A stretch of 58,276 bases of DNA from Caulobacter segnis (GTDB lineage: Bacteria; Pseudomonadota; Alphaproteobacteria; Caulobacterales; Caulobacteraceae), in assembly GCF_003243465.1 (NCBI RefSeq), contig NZ_QFQZ01000023.1, forward strand, positions 1 to 58,276, written 5' to 3'. Below the pieces are notes generated by a model, which was given only the letters and a program-made list of their open reading frames with translations, was not told the origin of the DNA and ran no database searches. Shown in pieces: positions 8,946-17,223 of the stretch (the stretch's first letter is position 1; the number at the start of each line of letters is the position of its first letter). The translations under genes were made by a program, and so were the position numbers.

Positions 8946-8967
8946 TAAGTAAGCAAATTATGACTTA
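8946..8967. promoter_or_regulatory. Operator-like palindrome A, upstream of the allC-pucG-puuE-uraD-puuD-tetR operon
   Basis: TAAGTAA (8946-8952), 8-base spacer, TGACTTA (8961-8967): six of seven half-site positions are complementary, in an AT-rich patch inside GC-rich DNA. It lies 114 bases upstream of the allC start. Two other purine catabolic units carry the same layout (sites at 16780 and 26788). The likely ligand is the TetR-type regulator encoded at the end of this operon, by inference from position only. The rest of the 8930-9080 gap holds no gene. Confidence 0.55.
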
Positions 8968-9080
8968 TGAAGAGGCGCCGCCTGCTCGACATGGCGCGCG
9001 CGCGGGCGCCTGAGCGGCAAGGTCGCACCGGAAGCGCTTGTCGCGACCAGACGGTGGGCGCAGCCTGCTAGAGCTTAGGG

Positions 9081-10352
9081 ATGGAGGCCAGGGCGAATTT
9101 GACCGGGGGTTTCGACATCGGCGTGCGAGCCAGGGCGCGCTGCGACCGGCTGGGCCTCGCGCCCTATAGCGAGGTCGAGGGCCAGCTGACGCGCCGGTTC
9201 CTGACCCCGGCCCACGCGGCCGCCCTCGTCACGCTGGAAGACTGGATGGCGCAGGCCGGCATGAGCGTCCGCCGCGACGCCGCCGCCAACCTGATCGGCC
9301 GCTACGAGGGCGAGGCGCCGGGCGCGAAGGCCCTGATCATCGGCTCGCACATCGACAGCGTCCGCAACGGCGGGCGCTATGACGGCCCGCTGGGGATCAT
9401 GCTGGGGATCGACGTGGTCGAGGCCCTGCATCGCGCCGGCCGCCGCCTGCCCTTCGCGATCGAGGTGGTGGCGTTCGGCGACGAGGAAGGCTCGCGCTTC
9501 CCCGCCTCGATGAGCTGCAGCCGCGCGATCGCCGGGACGCTGGACTCTCTGGCGCTGGAGATGAAGGACGCCGACGGAGTCTCGGTGGCCGAGGCGCTCG
9601 CGGCGTTCGGCGGTGATCCGGCCGGAATCGCCAGCGCGGCCCGCAAGCCCGACGACGTCCTGGCCTTCCTCGAAGCCCACATCGAGCAGGGCCCTGTGCT
9701 GGAGGCCGAGGGCCTGCCGCTTGGCGTCGTCACCGCCATCGCCGCCCAGAAGCGGATCATGGTCAAGATCGTCGGGACGGCCGGCCACGCCGGCACGACG
9801 CCGATGGGCCTGCGCAAGGATCCCGGCCCGGCCGCCGCCGAGTGCATGCTGGCGCTGGAGCGGATTTGCCGCGCGGGGACCGACGGCCTGGTCGGCACGG
9901 TCGGCCGCATCAGCGCCCTGCCCGGCGCCTTCAACGTCATTCCGGGCGCGGTCGAGTTCTCGATGGACATCCGCGCCGAGACCTCCGCGACGCGCGACGC
10001 GGCCGTCGACGCCATCTGCGCCGAGATCCACGCGATCGTCGGCGCGCGCGGCCTGACCGCCGAAATCCACCTGATGCAGGCCCTCGCCGAGAGCCCCTGC
10101 GATCCGTCGTTGATCGGCTTGCTCGAAGAGGCGCTGAGCGACCTTTCCCTGCCCGCCCGCCGCCTGCCCAGCGGCGCGGGCCACGACGCCATGGTGATGG
10201 CCGACCTCTGCCCCACCGCCATGCTGTTCATCCGCTGCGAGGGCGGGATCAGCCACAACCCGGCCGAGGCCGTGACCGAGGCCGACTGCGCCTTGGCGGC
10301 CCGCGCCATGCTCACCTTCATCGACAAGCTAGAACGACGCGAACGCGCATGA
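9081..10352 (+). CDS. allC: Allantoate amidohydrolase (M20-family)
   Basis: Cytoplasmic metalloenzyme that hydrolyses allantoate to ureidoglycine, CO2 and ammonia. The 423-residue protein shows the bimetal-site motifs of the AllC/N-carbamoyl-amino-acid hydrolase family: GSHIDSVRNGGRYDGPLG, FGDEEGSRFPASM, HIEQGPVLE, the dimerisation-domain GHAGTTPMGLRKDP and the C-terminal PSGAGHDAM with GISHNPAE. The family also contains N-carbamoyl-L-amino-acid hydrolases and ureidoglycolate-type enzymes, but the neighbours (ureidoglycine aminotransferase, allantoinase) decide for allantoate. It is the first gene of a six-gene plus-strand operon, and its stop overlaps the next start (ATGA). Confidence 0.92.
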   Translation: MEARANLTGGFDIGVRARARCDRLGLAPYSEVEGQLTRRFLTPAHAAALVTLEDWMAQAGMSVRRDAAANLIGRYEGEAPGAKALIIGSHIDSVRNGGRYDGPLGIMLGIDVVEALHRAGRRLPFAIEVVAFGDEEGSRFPASMSCSRAIAGTLDSLALEMKDADGVSVAEALAAFGGDPAGIASAARKPDDVLAFLEAHIEQGPVLEAEGLPLGVVTAIAAQKRIMVKIVGTAGHAGTTPMGLRKDPGPAAAECMLALERICRAGTDGLVGTVGRISALPGAFNVIPGAVEFSMDIRAETSATRDAAVDAICAEIHAIVGARGLTAEIHLMQALAESPCDPSLIGLLEEALSDLSLPARRLPSGAGHDAMVMADLCPTAMLFIRCEGGISHNPAEAVTEADCALAARAMLTFIDKLERRERA

Positions 10353-11572
10353 CCGAGACCTTTCACGAACTCGACCACCCCGCCCGCCTGCTGATGGGGC
10401 CCGGCCCGATCAACGTGCACCCGCGCGTGCTGCGCGCCATGTCGGTGCAGCTCTTGGGCCAGTTCGACCCCGAGTTCACCGGCTATATGAACGAGGTCAT
10501 GGCCCTCTATCGCGGGGTGTTCCAGACCAAGAACCGCTGGACCTTCGCCATCGACGGGACGTCGCGGGCCGGCATCGAGGCGGCGCTGGTCTCGACGCTG
10601 TGCCCCGGCGACGACGTCGTGGTGGTCAATTGCGGCCGCTTTGGCCTGCTGCTGGCCGAGATCGCCGAGCGCTGCGACGCCAAGGTGACCTTCGTCGAGG
10701 CCCCGTGGGGGACCGTGGTCGATCCGCAGGCGGTCGAGGACACCGTGAAGCGCGTGAAGCCGCGCCTGGTCGCCTGCGTGCATGGCGACACCTCGACCAC
10801 CATGGCCCAGCCGCTCGACCAGATCGGCGCGATCTGCCGCGCGCACGGGGCGCTGATGTATGTCGACGCCACCGCCACCCTGTCGGGCATGGACGTTCCG
10901 GTCGACGCCTGGGGGGCGGACATCGTCACCGCCGGCTTGCAGAAGTGCCTGGGCGGCCCGTCGGGCTCGGCCCCGATCACGATCAGCGACCCGGCGGCCG
11001 AGCACATCTTCTCGCGCCGCCACGTCGAGAAGGGCCTCGTCGGAACCGGCGGCGCGGCGGGGAACGGCCGGCGGATCGCCTCGAACTATTTCGATCTGGC
11101 GATGATCATGGACTACTGGTCCGAGAAGCGCCTGAACCACCACACCGAATGCGCCCCGATGCTGTTCGCCGCCCGCGAATGCGCGCGGCTGGTGCTGGAG
11201 GAAGGGCTGCCGGCGCGCTTCGAGCGCCACGCCAAGGCCGGCGCGGCCATGACCGCCGGGCTCGAGGCGATGGGCCTGTCCATCTACGGCGACAAGGCGC
11301 ACAAGATGACCAACGTCACCGGCATCTGGGCGCCCGAGGGCGTCGACTACGATCGCGTGAAGGCCCGGATGCGCACCGACTTCGAGATCGAGATCGGCTC
11401 GGCCTTCGGCCCCCTGACCGGAAAGATCTGGCGGATCGGGACCATGGGCGTGAACGCCCGCAAGCACGCGGTGCTGCAGACCCTGGCGGCCTTGGAGGCG
11501 GTGCTGCGCTGGGAGGGCTTCAGCGCTCCGGCCGGCGCCGGGGTCGACGCGGCGGCGAAGGTGTACGGATGA
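10349..11572 (+). CDS. pucG: (S)-Ureidoglycine-glyoxylate aminotransferase
   Basis: PLP enzyme of the class V aminotransferase fold, 407 residues. Transfers the amino group of ureidoglycine to glyoxylate, giving oxalurate and glycine. Seen: N-terminal LLMGPGPINVHPRVL, the VHGDTSTTM substrate and phosphate region, YVDATATLSGM with the cofactor-ring aspartate, and GLQKCLGGPSGSAP carrying the Schiff-base lysine. Alanine-glyoxylate aminotransferase is the sister activity; the gene order with allC and puuE argues for the ureidoglycine enzyme. Start is the ATG overlapping the allC stop by four bases. A GC-rich inverted repeat separates it from puuE, the only sizeable gap in the operon. Confidence 0.9.
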   Translation: MTETFHELDHPARLLMGPGPINVHPRVLRAMSVQLLGQFDPEFTGYMNEVMALYRGVFQTKNRWTFAIDGTSRAGIEAALVSTLCPGDDVVVVNCGRFGLLLAEIAERCDAKVTFVEAPWGTVVDPQAVEDTVKRVKPRLVACVHGDTSTTMAQPLDQIGAICRAHGALMYVDATATLSGMDVPVDAWGADIVTAGLQKCLGGPSGSAPITISDPAAEHIFSRRHVEKGLVGTGGAAGNGRRIASNYFDLAMIMDYWSEKRLNHHTECAPMLFAARECARLVLEEGLPARFERHAKAGAAMTAGLEAMGLSIYGDKAHKMTNVTGIWAPEGVDYDRVKARMRTDFEIEIGSAFGPLTGKIWRIGTMGVNARKHAVLQTLAALEAVLRWEGFSAPAGAGVDAAAKVYG

Positions 11573-11591
11573 GCGGGCTGGCCATCACCGT

Positions 11592-11709
11592 CTTCCCCCT
11601 CTGGGGGAGGAGCGCGAAGCGCGGAGGGGGCAAGTCAGAGCGAAATCCCCCTACTCGCCCCCACCTGACCGCGCTGCGCGCGGTCGTCCGCCCCCAGAGG
11701 GGGCAGAAG
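11592..11709. repeat. Intergenic paired inverted repeat, copy 1
   Basis: Two related modules in opposite orientation: CTTCCCCCTC...GAGGGGGCAAGT (11592-11635) with a central GCGCGAAGCGC hairpin, then a diverged inverted copy containing GACCGCGCTGCGCGCGGTC and ending in GGGGGCAGAAG. The same two modules occur in the opposite order at 20011-20115. It sits inside an operon between pucG and puuE, so it is probably a stabilising or attenuating hairpin in the message rather than a complete terminator. Confidence 0.8.
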
Positions 11710-11711
11710 GC

Positions 11712-12632
11712 ATGACTGCGTCCTACCCCCGCGACCTCATCGGCTACGGCGAGCACCCGCCGCATCCGCGCTGGCCGAACCACGCCCGCGTCGCCGTGCA
11801 GTTCGTGCTGAACTACGAGGAAGGCGCCGAGCGGTCGGTCCTGCACGGCGATCCCGTCTCGGAGTTCTTCCTGTCGGAGATGGTCGGCGCCCAGCCCATC
11901 CAGGGCATGCGCCACATGTCGATGGAGAGCCTCTACGAATACGGCTCGCGCGCCGGCTTCTGGCGCATCCGGCGGCTGTTCGACGAGTTCCGCCTGCCGC
12001 TCACCGTGTTCGGCGTCGCCCAGGCCATGGAGCGCAACCCGGACGCCGTCGAGGCCATGATGACGTCCGGCTGGGAAATCGCCAGCCACGGCTATCGCTG
12101 GATCGACTACCAGCACTTCACGCCCGACCAGGAGATGGAGCACATCCAGCGCGCCATCGAGATCCAGAAACGCCTGACCGGCGAGCGTCCGCTGGGCTGG
12201 TACCAGGGCCGCACCAGCCCCAACACCGCGCGGCTGGTCGCCCAGGAAGGCGGCTTCGTCTACGACGCCGACAGCTACGCCGACGACCTGCCCTACTGGG
12301 ACGACCAGCACGGCCGCCCGCAGTTGATCGTGCCCTACACCCTGGAAGCCAACGACATGCGCTTCACCGCGGCGCAGGGCTTCAACACCGGCGAGCAATT
12401 CTTCGTCTATCTGCGCGACGCGTTCGACGCCCTCTATCTGGAGGGCGAGACCGCGCCCAAGATGATGAGCGTGGGCCTGCACTGCCGCGTCGTCGGCAAG
12501 CCGGGACGCATCGGCGCCCTGCGGCGCTTCCTGGAGCACGTCACGAACCACGACCGCGTCTGGGTGGCCCGGCGCATCGACATCGCGCGGCACTGGATCA
12601 CCGAGCATCCGTATGAAGGGAGCAAGTCATGA
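11712..12632 (+). CDS. puuE: Allantoinase PuuE (polysaccharide-deacetylase fold)
   Basis: 306 residues of the NodB/polysaccharide-deacetylase superfamily, in the branch that hydrolyses allantoin to allantoate and is unrelated to the classical amidohydrolase allantoinase. Typical of PuuE are YPRDLIGYGEHPPHPRWP near the N-terminus, QFVLNYEEGAE, EIASHGYRWIDYQ, LGWYQGRTSPNT and the C-terminal LHCRVVGKPGRI. The start at 11712 lies just after an inverted repeat whose GGGGGCAGAAGG may serve as ribosome site. Its stop overlaps the uraD start (ATGA). Placement between pucG/allC and uraD fits the pathway step exactly. Confidence 0.94.
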   Translation: MTASYPRDLIGYGEHPPHPRWPNHARVAVQFVLNYEEGAERSVLHGDPVSEFFLSEMVGAQPIQGMRHMSMESLYEYGSRAGFWRIRRLFDEFRLPLTVFGVAQAMERNPDAVEAMMTSGWEIASHGYRWIDYQHFTPDQEMEHIQRAIEIQKRLTGERPLGWYQGRTSPNTARLVAQEGGFVYDADSYADDLPYWDDQHGRPQLIVPYTLEANDMRFTAAQGFNTGEQFFVYLRDAFDALYLEGETAPKMMSVGLHCRVVGKPGRIGALRRFLEHVTNHDRVWVARRIDIARHWITEHPYEGSKS

Positions 12633-13153
12633 GCGGCGCGCCCCCCCTGACCCTGGCTCGGCTGAACAGCATGAACCAGACCGGCTTCACCACCGCCCTG
12701 GGCTTCGCTTTCGAGCTCTCTCCCTGGGTGGTCGAGCGCGCCTGGACCGAGCGTCCGTTCGCCAGCGTCGAGGCCATGCACCGCGCGATGATGGCGGTGC
12801 TGGAGGCGGCGACCACCGCCGACAAGCTGGCCCTGATCCGCGCACACCCCGAACTGGCCAGCAAGGCGGCGATCGCCAAGACGCTGACGGCCGAGAGCAA
12901 CGCCGAGCAGGCCAGCGCCGGCCTCGACAAGCTCACGCCCGAGGAGTTCGCGCGCTTCCATGACCTGAACGCGGCCTATCGCGATCGCTTCGGCTTCCCG
13001 TTCATCATCTGCGTGCGGCTGAACGACAAGGCCTCGATCCTGGCGGCCATGCAGGCGCGCCTTTCCAACGACGAGGCGAGCGAGATCGCCGAGGCGATCA
13101 CCCAGATCGGCCTGATCTCCAAGCTTCGACTGCTCGATGCGGTGACCGAGTGA
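12629..13153 (+). CDS. uraD: OHCU decarboxylase
   Basis: 174 residues. Converts 2-oxo-4-hydroxy-4-carboxy-5-ureidoimidazoline to (S)-allantoin, the last step of uricolysis. The family marks are visible: the catalytic HPELA motif, the SNAEQASAGLD block and the FGFPFIICVR strand. The protein is all-helical in pattern and full length. It overlaps puuE by four bases at its start and puuD by one base at its end, so translation is probably coupled along the operon. In many bacteria uraD is fused to uraH; here uraH is encoded separately at 26311-26658. Confidence 0.93.
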   Translation: MSGAPPLTLARLNSMNQTGFTTALGFAFELSPWVVERAWTERPFASVEAMHRAMMAVLEAATTADKLALIRAHPELASKAAIAKTLTAESNAEQASAGLDKLTPEEFARFHDLNAAYRDRFGFPFIICVRLNDKASILAAMQARLSNDEASEIAEAITQIGLISKLRLLDAVTE

Positions 13154-14340
13154 TGGACTACGATTTCACGGGCTGGGCCAGCATGGCCCTGCGGTGGCTG
13201 CACGTGGTGGCGGGCGTGGCCTGGATCGGCGCGTCCTTCTACTTCGTCTGGCTGGACAACAATCTGCGCGATCCGAACCCGCCGAAGGACGGGGTGAAGG
13301 GCGAGCTGTGGGCCGTGCACGGCGGCGGCTTCTATCATTCCCAGAAATACATGGTCGCGCCGGCGCACATGCCCGAGCACCTGCACTGGTTCAAGTGGGA
13401 GGCCTACACCACCTGGCTGTCCGGTTTCGCCTTGCTGACGGTGCTCTACTATGTCGGCGCGCCGGTCTATCTGATCGACCCGGCCAAGCACGCCTTCAGC
13501 CAGGCCCAGGCGATCGGCGTGGGCCTGGCCTTCATCCTTGGCGGCCTTGTGACCTACGAAGCCCTGTGCCGCTCGCCCTTGGGCAAGAACGGCAAGCTGT
13601 TCGGCGTGGTCTGGTTCGCGCTTCTGACCGCCGCCACCTGGGCGTTGACCCAGCTGTTCTCGGACCGCGGCGCCTTCATCCACGTCGGCGCGATCATCGG
13701 CACCTGCATGGTCGGGAACGTCTTCCTGGTCATCATCCCCAACCAGCGCAAGATCGTCGCCGACATGCTGGCCGGCCGCCCCGTCGATCCGCGCCTCGGC
13801 GCGATGGGCAAGCAGCGATCGGTGCACAACACCCATATGACCTTGCCGGTCATCTTCATCATGATCAGCAACCACTATCCGGCCATCTCGGGTCACCCGA
13901 GGGCCTGGCTGCTGCTGGCCATGATCAGCGCCGGCGCCATCGCGATACGCTACTTCTTCATCCAGCGCCATTTCGGCAGGGTCCGCCACGAGCTGCTGTT
14001 CGTCGGCGCGATGCTGATCTTCGGCGCCACGGCGATCGCCTCGATCAAGCCCAAGGACAAGATCGAGGTCAGCGGCGAGGTCCCGTTCGCGACCGCCCAG
14101 GGAATCATTCAGAAGCACTGCGTCATGTGCCATGCCGCGGCGCCTACCCACGCCGGCTTTTCCGCCCCGCCTTTGGGCGCGACCTTCGACACCCCTGCGC
14201 ATATCCAGGCCTACGCACCGAAAATAAACGAACGCGCGGTCCTCTCGACCAGCATGCCTCTTGGCAACGAGACGGGCATGACCGAAGAGGAGCGCGCCCA
14301 GCTGGGCGCCTGGATCAAGCAGGGAGCCAAGATCCCGTGA
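13153..14340 (+). CDS. puuD: Membrane-bound urate hydroxylase with C-terminal cytochrome c domain
   Basis: 395 residues. The N-terminal part (about 1-300) is the membrane urate oxidase domain (DUF989) with eight or so helices, beginning GWASMALRWLHVVAGVAWIG and containing GGGFYHSQKY. The C-terminal 90 residues form a small cytochrome c domain with the haem-attachment site HCVMCH and a likely axial methionine in the final segment. Together they oxidise urate to 5-hydroxyisourate and pass electrons to a cytochrome acceptor, without the soluble uricase. A GTG at 13150 in the same frame is an alternative start; the ATG is preferred because it forms the usual TGATG overlap with uraD. The next gene starts within the stop codon. 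Confidence 0.94.
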   Translation: MDYDFTGWASMALRWLHVVAGVAWIGASFYFVWLDNNLRDPNPPKDGVKGELWAVHGGGFYHSQKYMVAPAHMPEHLHWFKWEAYTTWLSGFALLTVLYYVGAPVYLIDPAKHAFSQAQAIGVGLAFILGGLVTYEALCRSPLGKNGKLFGVVWFALLTAATWALTQLFSDRGAFIHVGAIIGTCMVGNVFLVIIPNQRKIVADMLAGRPVDPRLGAMGKQRSVHNTHMTLPVIFIMISNHYPAISGHPRAWLLLAMISAGAIAIRYFFIQRHFGRVRHELLFVGAMLIFGATAIASIKPKDKIEVSGEVPFATAQGIIQKHCVMCHAAAPTHAGFSAPPLGATFDTPAHIQAYAPKINERAVLSTSMPLGNETGMTEEERAQLGAWIKQGAKIP

Positions 14341-15017
14341 CGACCGACGCCGTCCTGGACGCGAACCCGAAGGCCGAGAGTGAAGCCACGCCGCGCAAGC
14401 GCAACGCCGAGCGGACGCGCAAGGCGATCCTGGCCGCGGCCCTGAAGGAGTTCGCCCAGGCGGGGTTCGCGGGGGCCCGGATCGAGAGGATCGTCAAGGC
14501 CGCCAAGTGCAACATCCGCATGCTGTACCACTACTTCGGGGACAAGAAGGGCCTGTACATGGCCGTCCTCGAAAGCGCCTATATGGACCTGCGGGCCCGC
14601 GAGGCGGAGCTAAAGATCGACTTCGACAAGCCGCTGGAAGGCTTCCTTGAGCTGCAGCGCTTCACCTTCGACTACTTCGAGAAGAACCCGAAGTTCGAGG
14701 GCCTGCTGCGCAACGAGAACCTGCAGCACGGCAAGTTCGCTGCGCAGTCGCGGGTGGTGACCGAGACCGCCTTCCCGCTGCGCCGCACGATCGAGCGGCT
14801 GATCAAAAGCGGCCAGGACCAGGGCGTGTTCGGCCCGGCGCTAGATCCGGTGCAGATCTATGTGACCATCGCCGCCATGAGCCGCTTTCATCTGGCCAAC
14901 GGCTACTCGCTGTCTGCGACGCTGGACACCGACATGAGCGCGCCCGAATGGCGCAAGGCGCGGCTCGACCATGCCCTGGCGCTGCTTGAAGGCTACCTGA
15001 CGCGCGGGGCCCGGTAG
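14337..15017 (+). CDS. TetR-family transcriptional regulator, candidate purine-catabolism repressor
   Basis: 226 residues. The N-terminal helix-turn-helix is clear (RKAILAAALKEFAQAGFAGA, then MLYHYFGDKKGLYMAVLE), followed by a helical ligand-binding domain with a QRFTFDYFEKNP block like the RutR branch. The start is the GTG that overlaps the puuD stop by four bases; no ATG fits. Being the last gene of the purine operon, it probably senses a purine intermediate and binds the palindromes at 8946, 16780 and 26788. The ligand and the sites are inference. The convergent YceI gene begins three bases after its stop. Confidence 0.88.
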   Translation: MTTDAVLDANPKAESEATPRKRNAERTRKAILAAALKEFAQAGFAGARIERIVKAAKCNIRMLYHYFGDKKGLYMAVLESAYMDLRAREAELKIDFDKPLEGFLELQRFTFDYFEKNPKFEGLLRNENLQHGKFAAQSRVVTETAFPLRRTIERLIKSGQDQGVFGPALDPVQIYVTIAAMSRFHLANGYSLSATLDTDMSAPEWRKARLDHALALLEGYLTRGAR

Positions 15018-15020
15018 AGG

Positions 15021-15737
15021 CTACGCGGGCGGCTGCGCCGGCGGCGCGTTGACCAGCGGCGGGCCCGTGAACTCGGCCTCGATCTGCACCTCGACCTCGT
15101 CGCCGACGCCCATGGTCGTGCCCGGGGCCGGAACGCCATAGGCGATCCCGAAGTCCGAGCGCTTGAAGACGCCCCTGGCCGAGAAGCCGACCCGCGCGTG
15201 CGGATCCATCGGATGGCCGGTATAGCCGCCGTTATAGGTGACGTCCAAGGTGACCGGCTTGGTGACCCCGTGCAGGGTCAGGTCACCGGTGACCTTGCCG
15301 GTGTCCGGCCCTGTCACCTCGACCTTGGTCGAACGGAAGGTGATCGACGGATAGGTTCCGGTGTTCAGCCACTGCGGCCCGATCAGCTGCGCCAGGAAAC
15401 CCTCCGGCGGCGACGGCAGGGTCAGGGACTTGGGATCGATCGTCGCCTCGACCGCGCTGGCGACGGCGTTGTTCTGGTCGAACCTGAGCTTGGCGTCGAA
15501 GGTCGCGAAGGCCGCCGTGTAGTGCGAGAAGCCGAGGTGGCTGACCCGGAACACCAGGGTGGCGTGCGACTTGTCCAGCAGGTAGTCGCCGGCCGGGATG
15601 TCGGCCTTCGGCGGTTTCAGCGCGGCGGAAGCCGGCGGCGCGGCGACCAGCGGCGGCTCGGCGGTCTTCTTGTCTTCGGTCGACGGCGAACAGGCGGCCA
15701 GCGCCAGCAGCGCCACGACGGGCAGGATCGTCTTCAT
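15021..15737 (-). CDS. YceI-family lipoprotein
   Basis: 238 residues. The N-terminus (MKTILPVVALLALAACSPS) is a lipoprotein signal peptide with the lipobox LAAC, so the mature protein should be anchored by its cysteine. The YceI beta-barrel follows: GDYLLDKSHATLVFRVSHLG at its start and a conserved VTGDLTLHGVTKPVTLDVTY strand pair. YceI proteins bind isoprenoid-like lipids such as polyprenols in the periplasm. A proline- and alanine-rich linker joins lipobox and domain. It is convergent with the TetR gene and does not obviously belong to purine catabolism. Confidence 0.92.
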   Translation of the reverse strand: MKTILPVVALLALAACSPSTEDKKTAEPPLVAAPPASAALKPPKADIPAGDYLLDKSHATLVFRVSHLGFSHYTAAFATFDAKLRFDQNNAVASAVEATIDPKSLTLPSPPEGFLAQLIGPQWLNTGTYPSITFRSTKVEVTGPDTGKVTGDLTLHGVTKPVTLDVTYNGGYTGHPMDPHARVGFSARGVFKRSDFGIAYGVPAPGTTMGVGDEVEVQIEAEFTGPPLVNAPPAQPPA

Positions 15738-15816
15738 GCGTTAGCCTCCCAGGGCGCGCCTTCGCGCTCATGAGGTTCAACGTAGCCATCGAACGAGGGT
15801 TGCGGGAACCCGCTCT

Positions 15817-16779
15817 CTAGAACAGCAGCCCCTTCTTGAGCAGCGCATGCACCCCCTTCTCGCCATTGACGGTCTGGGTGACGCGGAAGTCCACGGCCAG
15901 GGAACAGAACTGGTAGGCCTGGACGCGGGTCAGGTTCGAACGGGCGGTGATGAAATCGATCGTCTGGCGCAGGGCCTGTTTCATGGCCAGGTCCAGGTCC
16001 TCGTTGAAGCCCATCAGCACGTAGTGGGTCGGCGTCTCGGCGCGGGGCCAGGCGAAGACGGCGGCGTCGGCGGCCCCAGTGGCCTTCTTGTGCAGGACGA
16101 AGGTGAAGGTCCCGGTCAGGCCCATCTCCAGCGCGTTGACGCAGACCTCGCCATCGCCCTGGCGGCCATGGCCGTCGCCGACCGAAAAGTTCGCGCCGGG
16201 GACCCAGACGGGCAGATAGAGGGTCGAGCCGGCGACCAGCTCCTTGTTATCCATGTTGCCGCCGTGCTCGCGCGGCTCGCGGCTGGAAAGGCGCCCGTAG
16301 CGCGCGGGCGGCGCCACGCCCATGGTGCCGAAGAACGGCGCCAGCGGCAGCTCCGGGCCCCACTCGGGCTTGCAGACGCCGCGCGCGCGGTCGACGGCGA
16401 TGTGGCTGACATAGCGCTCGGGGAAGTCCTCGGGGATCGTGCCGGCCAGGGGACGCACCGCGCAATAGCCCCAGTCGTTGTTCGGCTCGATCGCCTCGAT
16501 CCTGACCTCCAGCATGTCGCCCGGCTCGGCGCCGGCGATGGCGACCGGTCCCGTCAGAATGTGCGGCCCGATCCGTTCAGGCTTGCTGTCGTGGATCGCC
16601 TGGAGCACCGGCGGCACGGCGTAGGGCGAACCTGGCGGCGGCATGACCTCGACGCCGCCCGAGACGCATTCGAAGGTGACGCTGTCGCCCGAGGCCACGG
16701 TCAGCACGGGATCGAACGCCGCGTCGAACATGCCGAAACGGATCGTGTCGGGGGTCGAGACCAGTCGGTGATGCGCCAT
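15817..16779 (-). CDS. Acetamidase/formamidase-family amidase
   Basis: 320 residues of the FmdA/AmdA family, which hydrolyses short amides such as formamide or acetamide to acid and ammonia. Seen are GPVAIAGAEPGDMLEVRIEAI, FFGTMGVAP with the following aromatic-rich block, and GDGHGRQGDGEVC, a family hallmark. A TTG three bases upstream extends the frame, but the ATG at 16779 is taken. An AGAAGG-type SD lies inside the palindrome directly upstream, so a protein bound there would mask both promoter and ribosome site. It is divergent from the AtzG/AtzE/AtzH-like genes across a 225-base gap. Its substrate may be a late purine-breakdown amide; that is inference. Confidence 0.9.
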   Translation of the reverse strand: MAHHRLVSTPDTIRFGMFDAAFDPVLTVASGDSVTFECVSGGVEVMPPPGSPYAVPPVLQAIHDSKPERIGPHILTGPVAIAGAEPGDMLEVRIEAIEPNNDWGYCAVRPLAGTIPEDFPERYVSHIAVDRARGVCKPEWGPELPLAPFFGTMGVAPPARYGRLSSREPREHGGNMDNKELVAGSTLYLPVWVPGANFSVGDGHGRQGDGEVCVNALEMGLTGTFTFVLHKKATGAADAAVFAWPRAETPTHYVLMGFNEDLDLAMKQALRQTIDFITARSNLTRVQAYQFCSLAVDFRVTQTVNGEKGVHALLKKGLLF

Positions 16780-16801
16780 CAAGTAAGCCTTCTATTACTC
16801 G
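16780..16801. promoter_or_regulatory. Operator-like palindrome B, in the divergent fmdA / hpxX intergenic region
   Basis: CAAGTAA (16780-16786), 8-base spacer, TTACTCG (16795-16801). The half-sites are complementary at six of seven positions and have the same spacing as the sites at 8946 and 26788. It lies directly against the start codon of the formamidase gene and spans its SD. A single further half-site, TTACTTA, occurs at 16984-16990 in front of the small gene on the other strand, with a poorly matching partner at 16969-16975. The remaining stretch 16802-16968 shows nothing I can name. Confidence 0.5.
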
Positions 16802-17004
16802 ATCATCTGGCGCCGGCTCGCGCGCGATCCCAAGGTCGCCGAGGCTCGGATCGTCATGATTGGAGCCCCCTGCCCTTGCGGCGGGCGAAGTGTGGGCGAA
16901 AGTGGCGCGCGCTTGGGCGATCATCGGCGTAGAGGCCACAGGCACTGGCGCGGCCGGCGAACCCCAGTGTATGAAGTTTTTTCTTACTTATGGAGCTCGA
17001 CCGC

Positions 17005-17223
17005 ATGGCGCTCGACGCGGAGACACAGGCCTTCCTCGATCTGACCCAGGCCGAGATCGCGCCCTGGACGGGGACGCGCGCCGCCGATCGCGACCTGGCG
17101 ATTCCCGCCGCCGCGCTGGCCGGCGTCATCGACAACCTCGCCCTGCTCCAGGCACAGACCCGATTGTTCGTCTCCGCCCTTGGCGACGCCGCCGGCCAAG
17201 CCCCGGAGCCCTTCCAGCCGTGA
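17005..17223 (+). CDS. Small AtzG/HpxX-like subunit (DUF4089)
   Basis: 72 residues, helical. It resembles the small subunit AtzG of the AtzEG amidase and HpxX of enteric oxalurate/purine clusters: a helix with DLTQAEIAPW, an IPAAALAGVIDNLALLQAQT helix, and a flexible proline-rich tail. The ATG at 17005 is chosen because GGAG sits nine bases before it; the in-frame ATG at 16990 lacks a ribosome site and overlaps a TTACTTA half-site. The stop overlaps the GTG start of the large amidase by four bases, as expected for obligate partners. It probably has no catalytic role and stabilises the amidase. Confidence 0.8.
   Translation: MALDAETQAFLDLTQAEIAPWTGTRAADRDLAIPAAALAGVIDNLALLQAQTRLFVSALGDAAGQAPEPFQP

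Noticed and set aside
16780..16782. TTG start one codon upstream for the formamidase-family gene
   Set aside because: The ATG at 16779 follows directly and is at the usual distance from the AGAAGG ribosome site.
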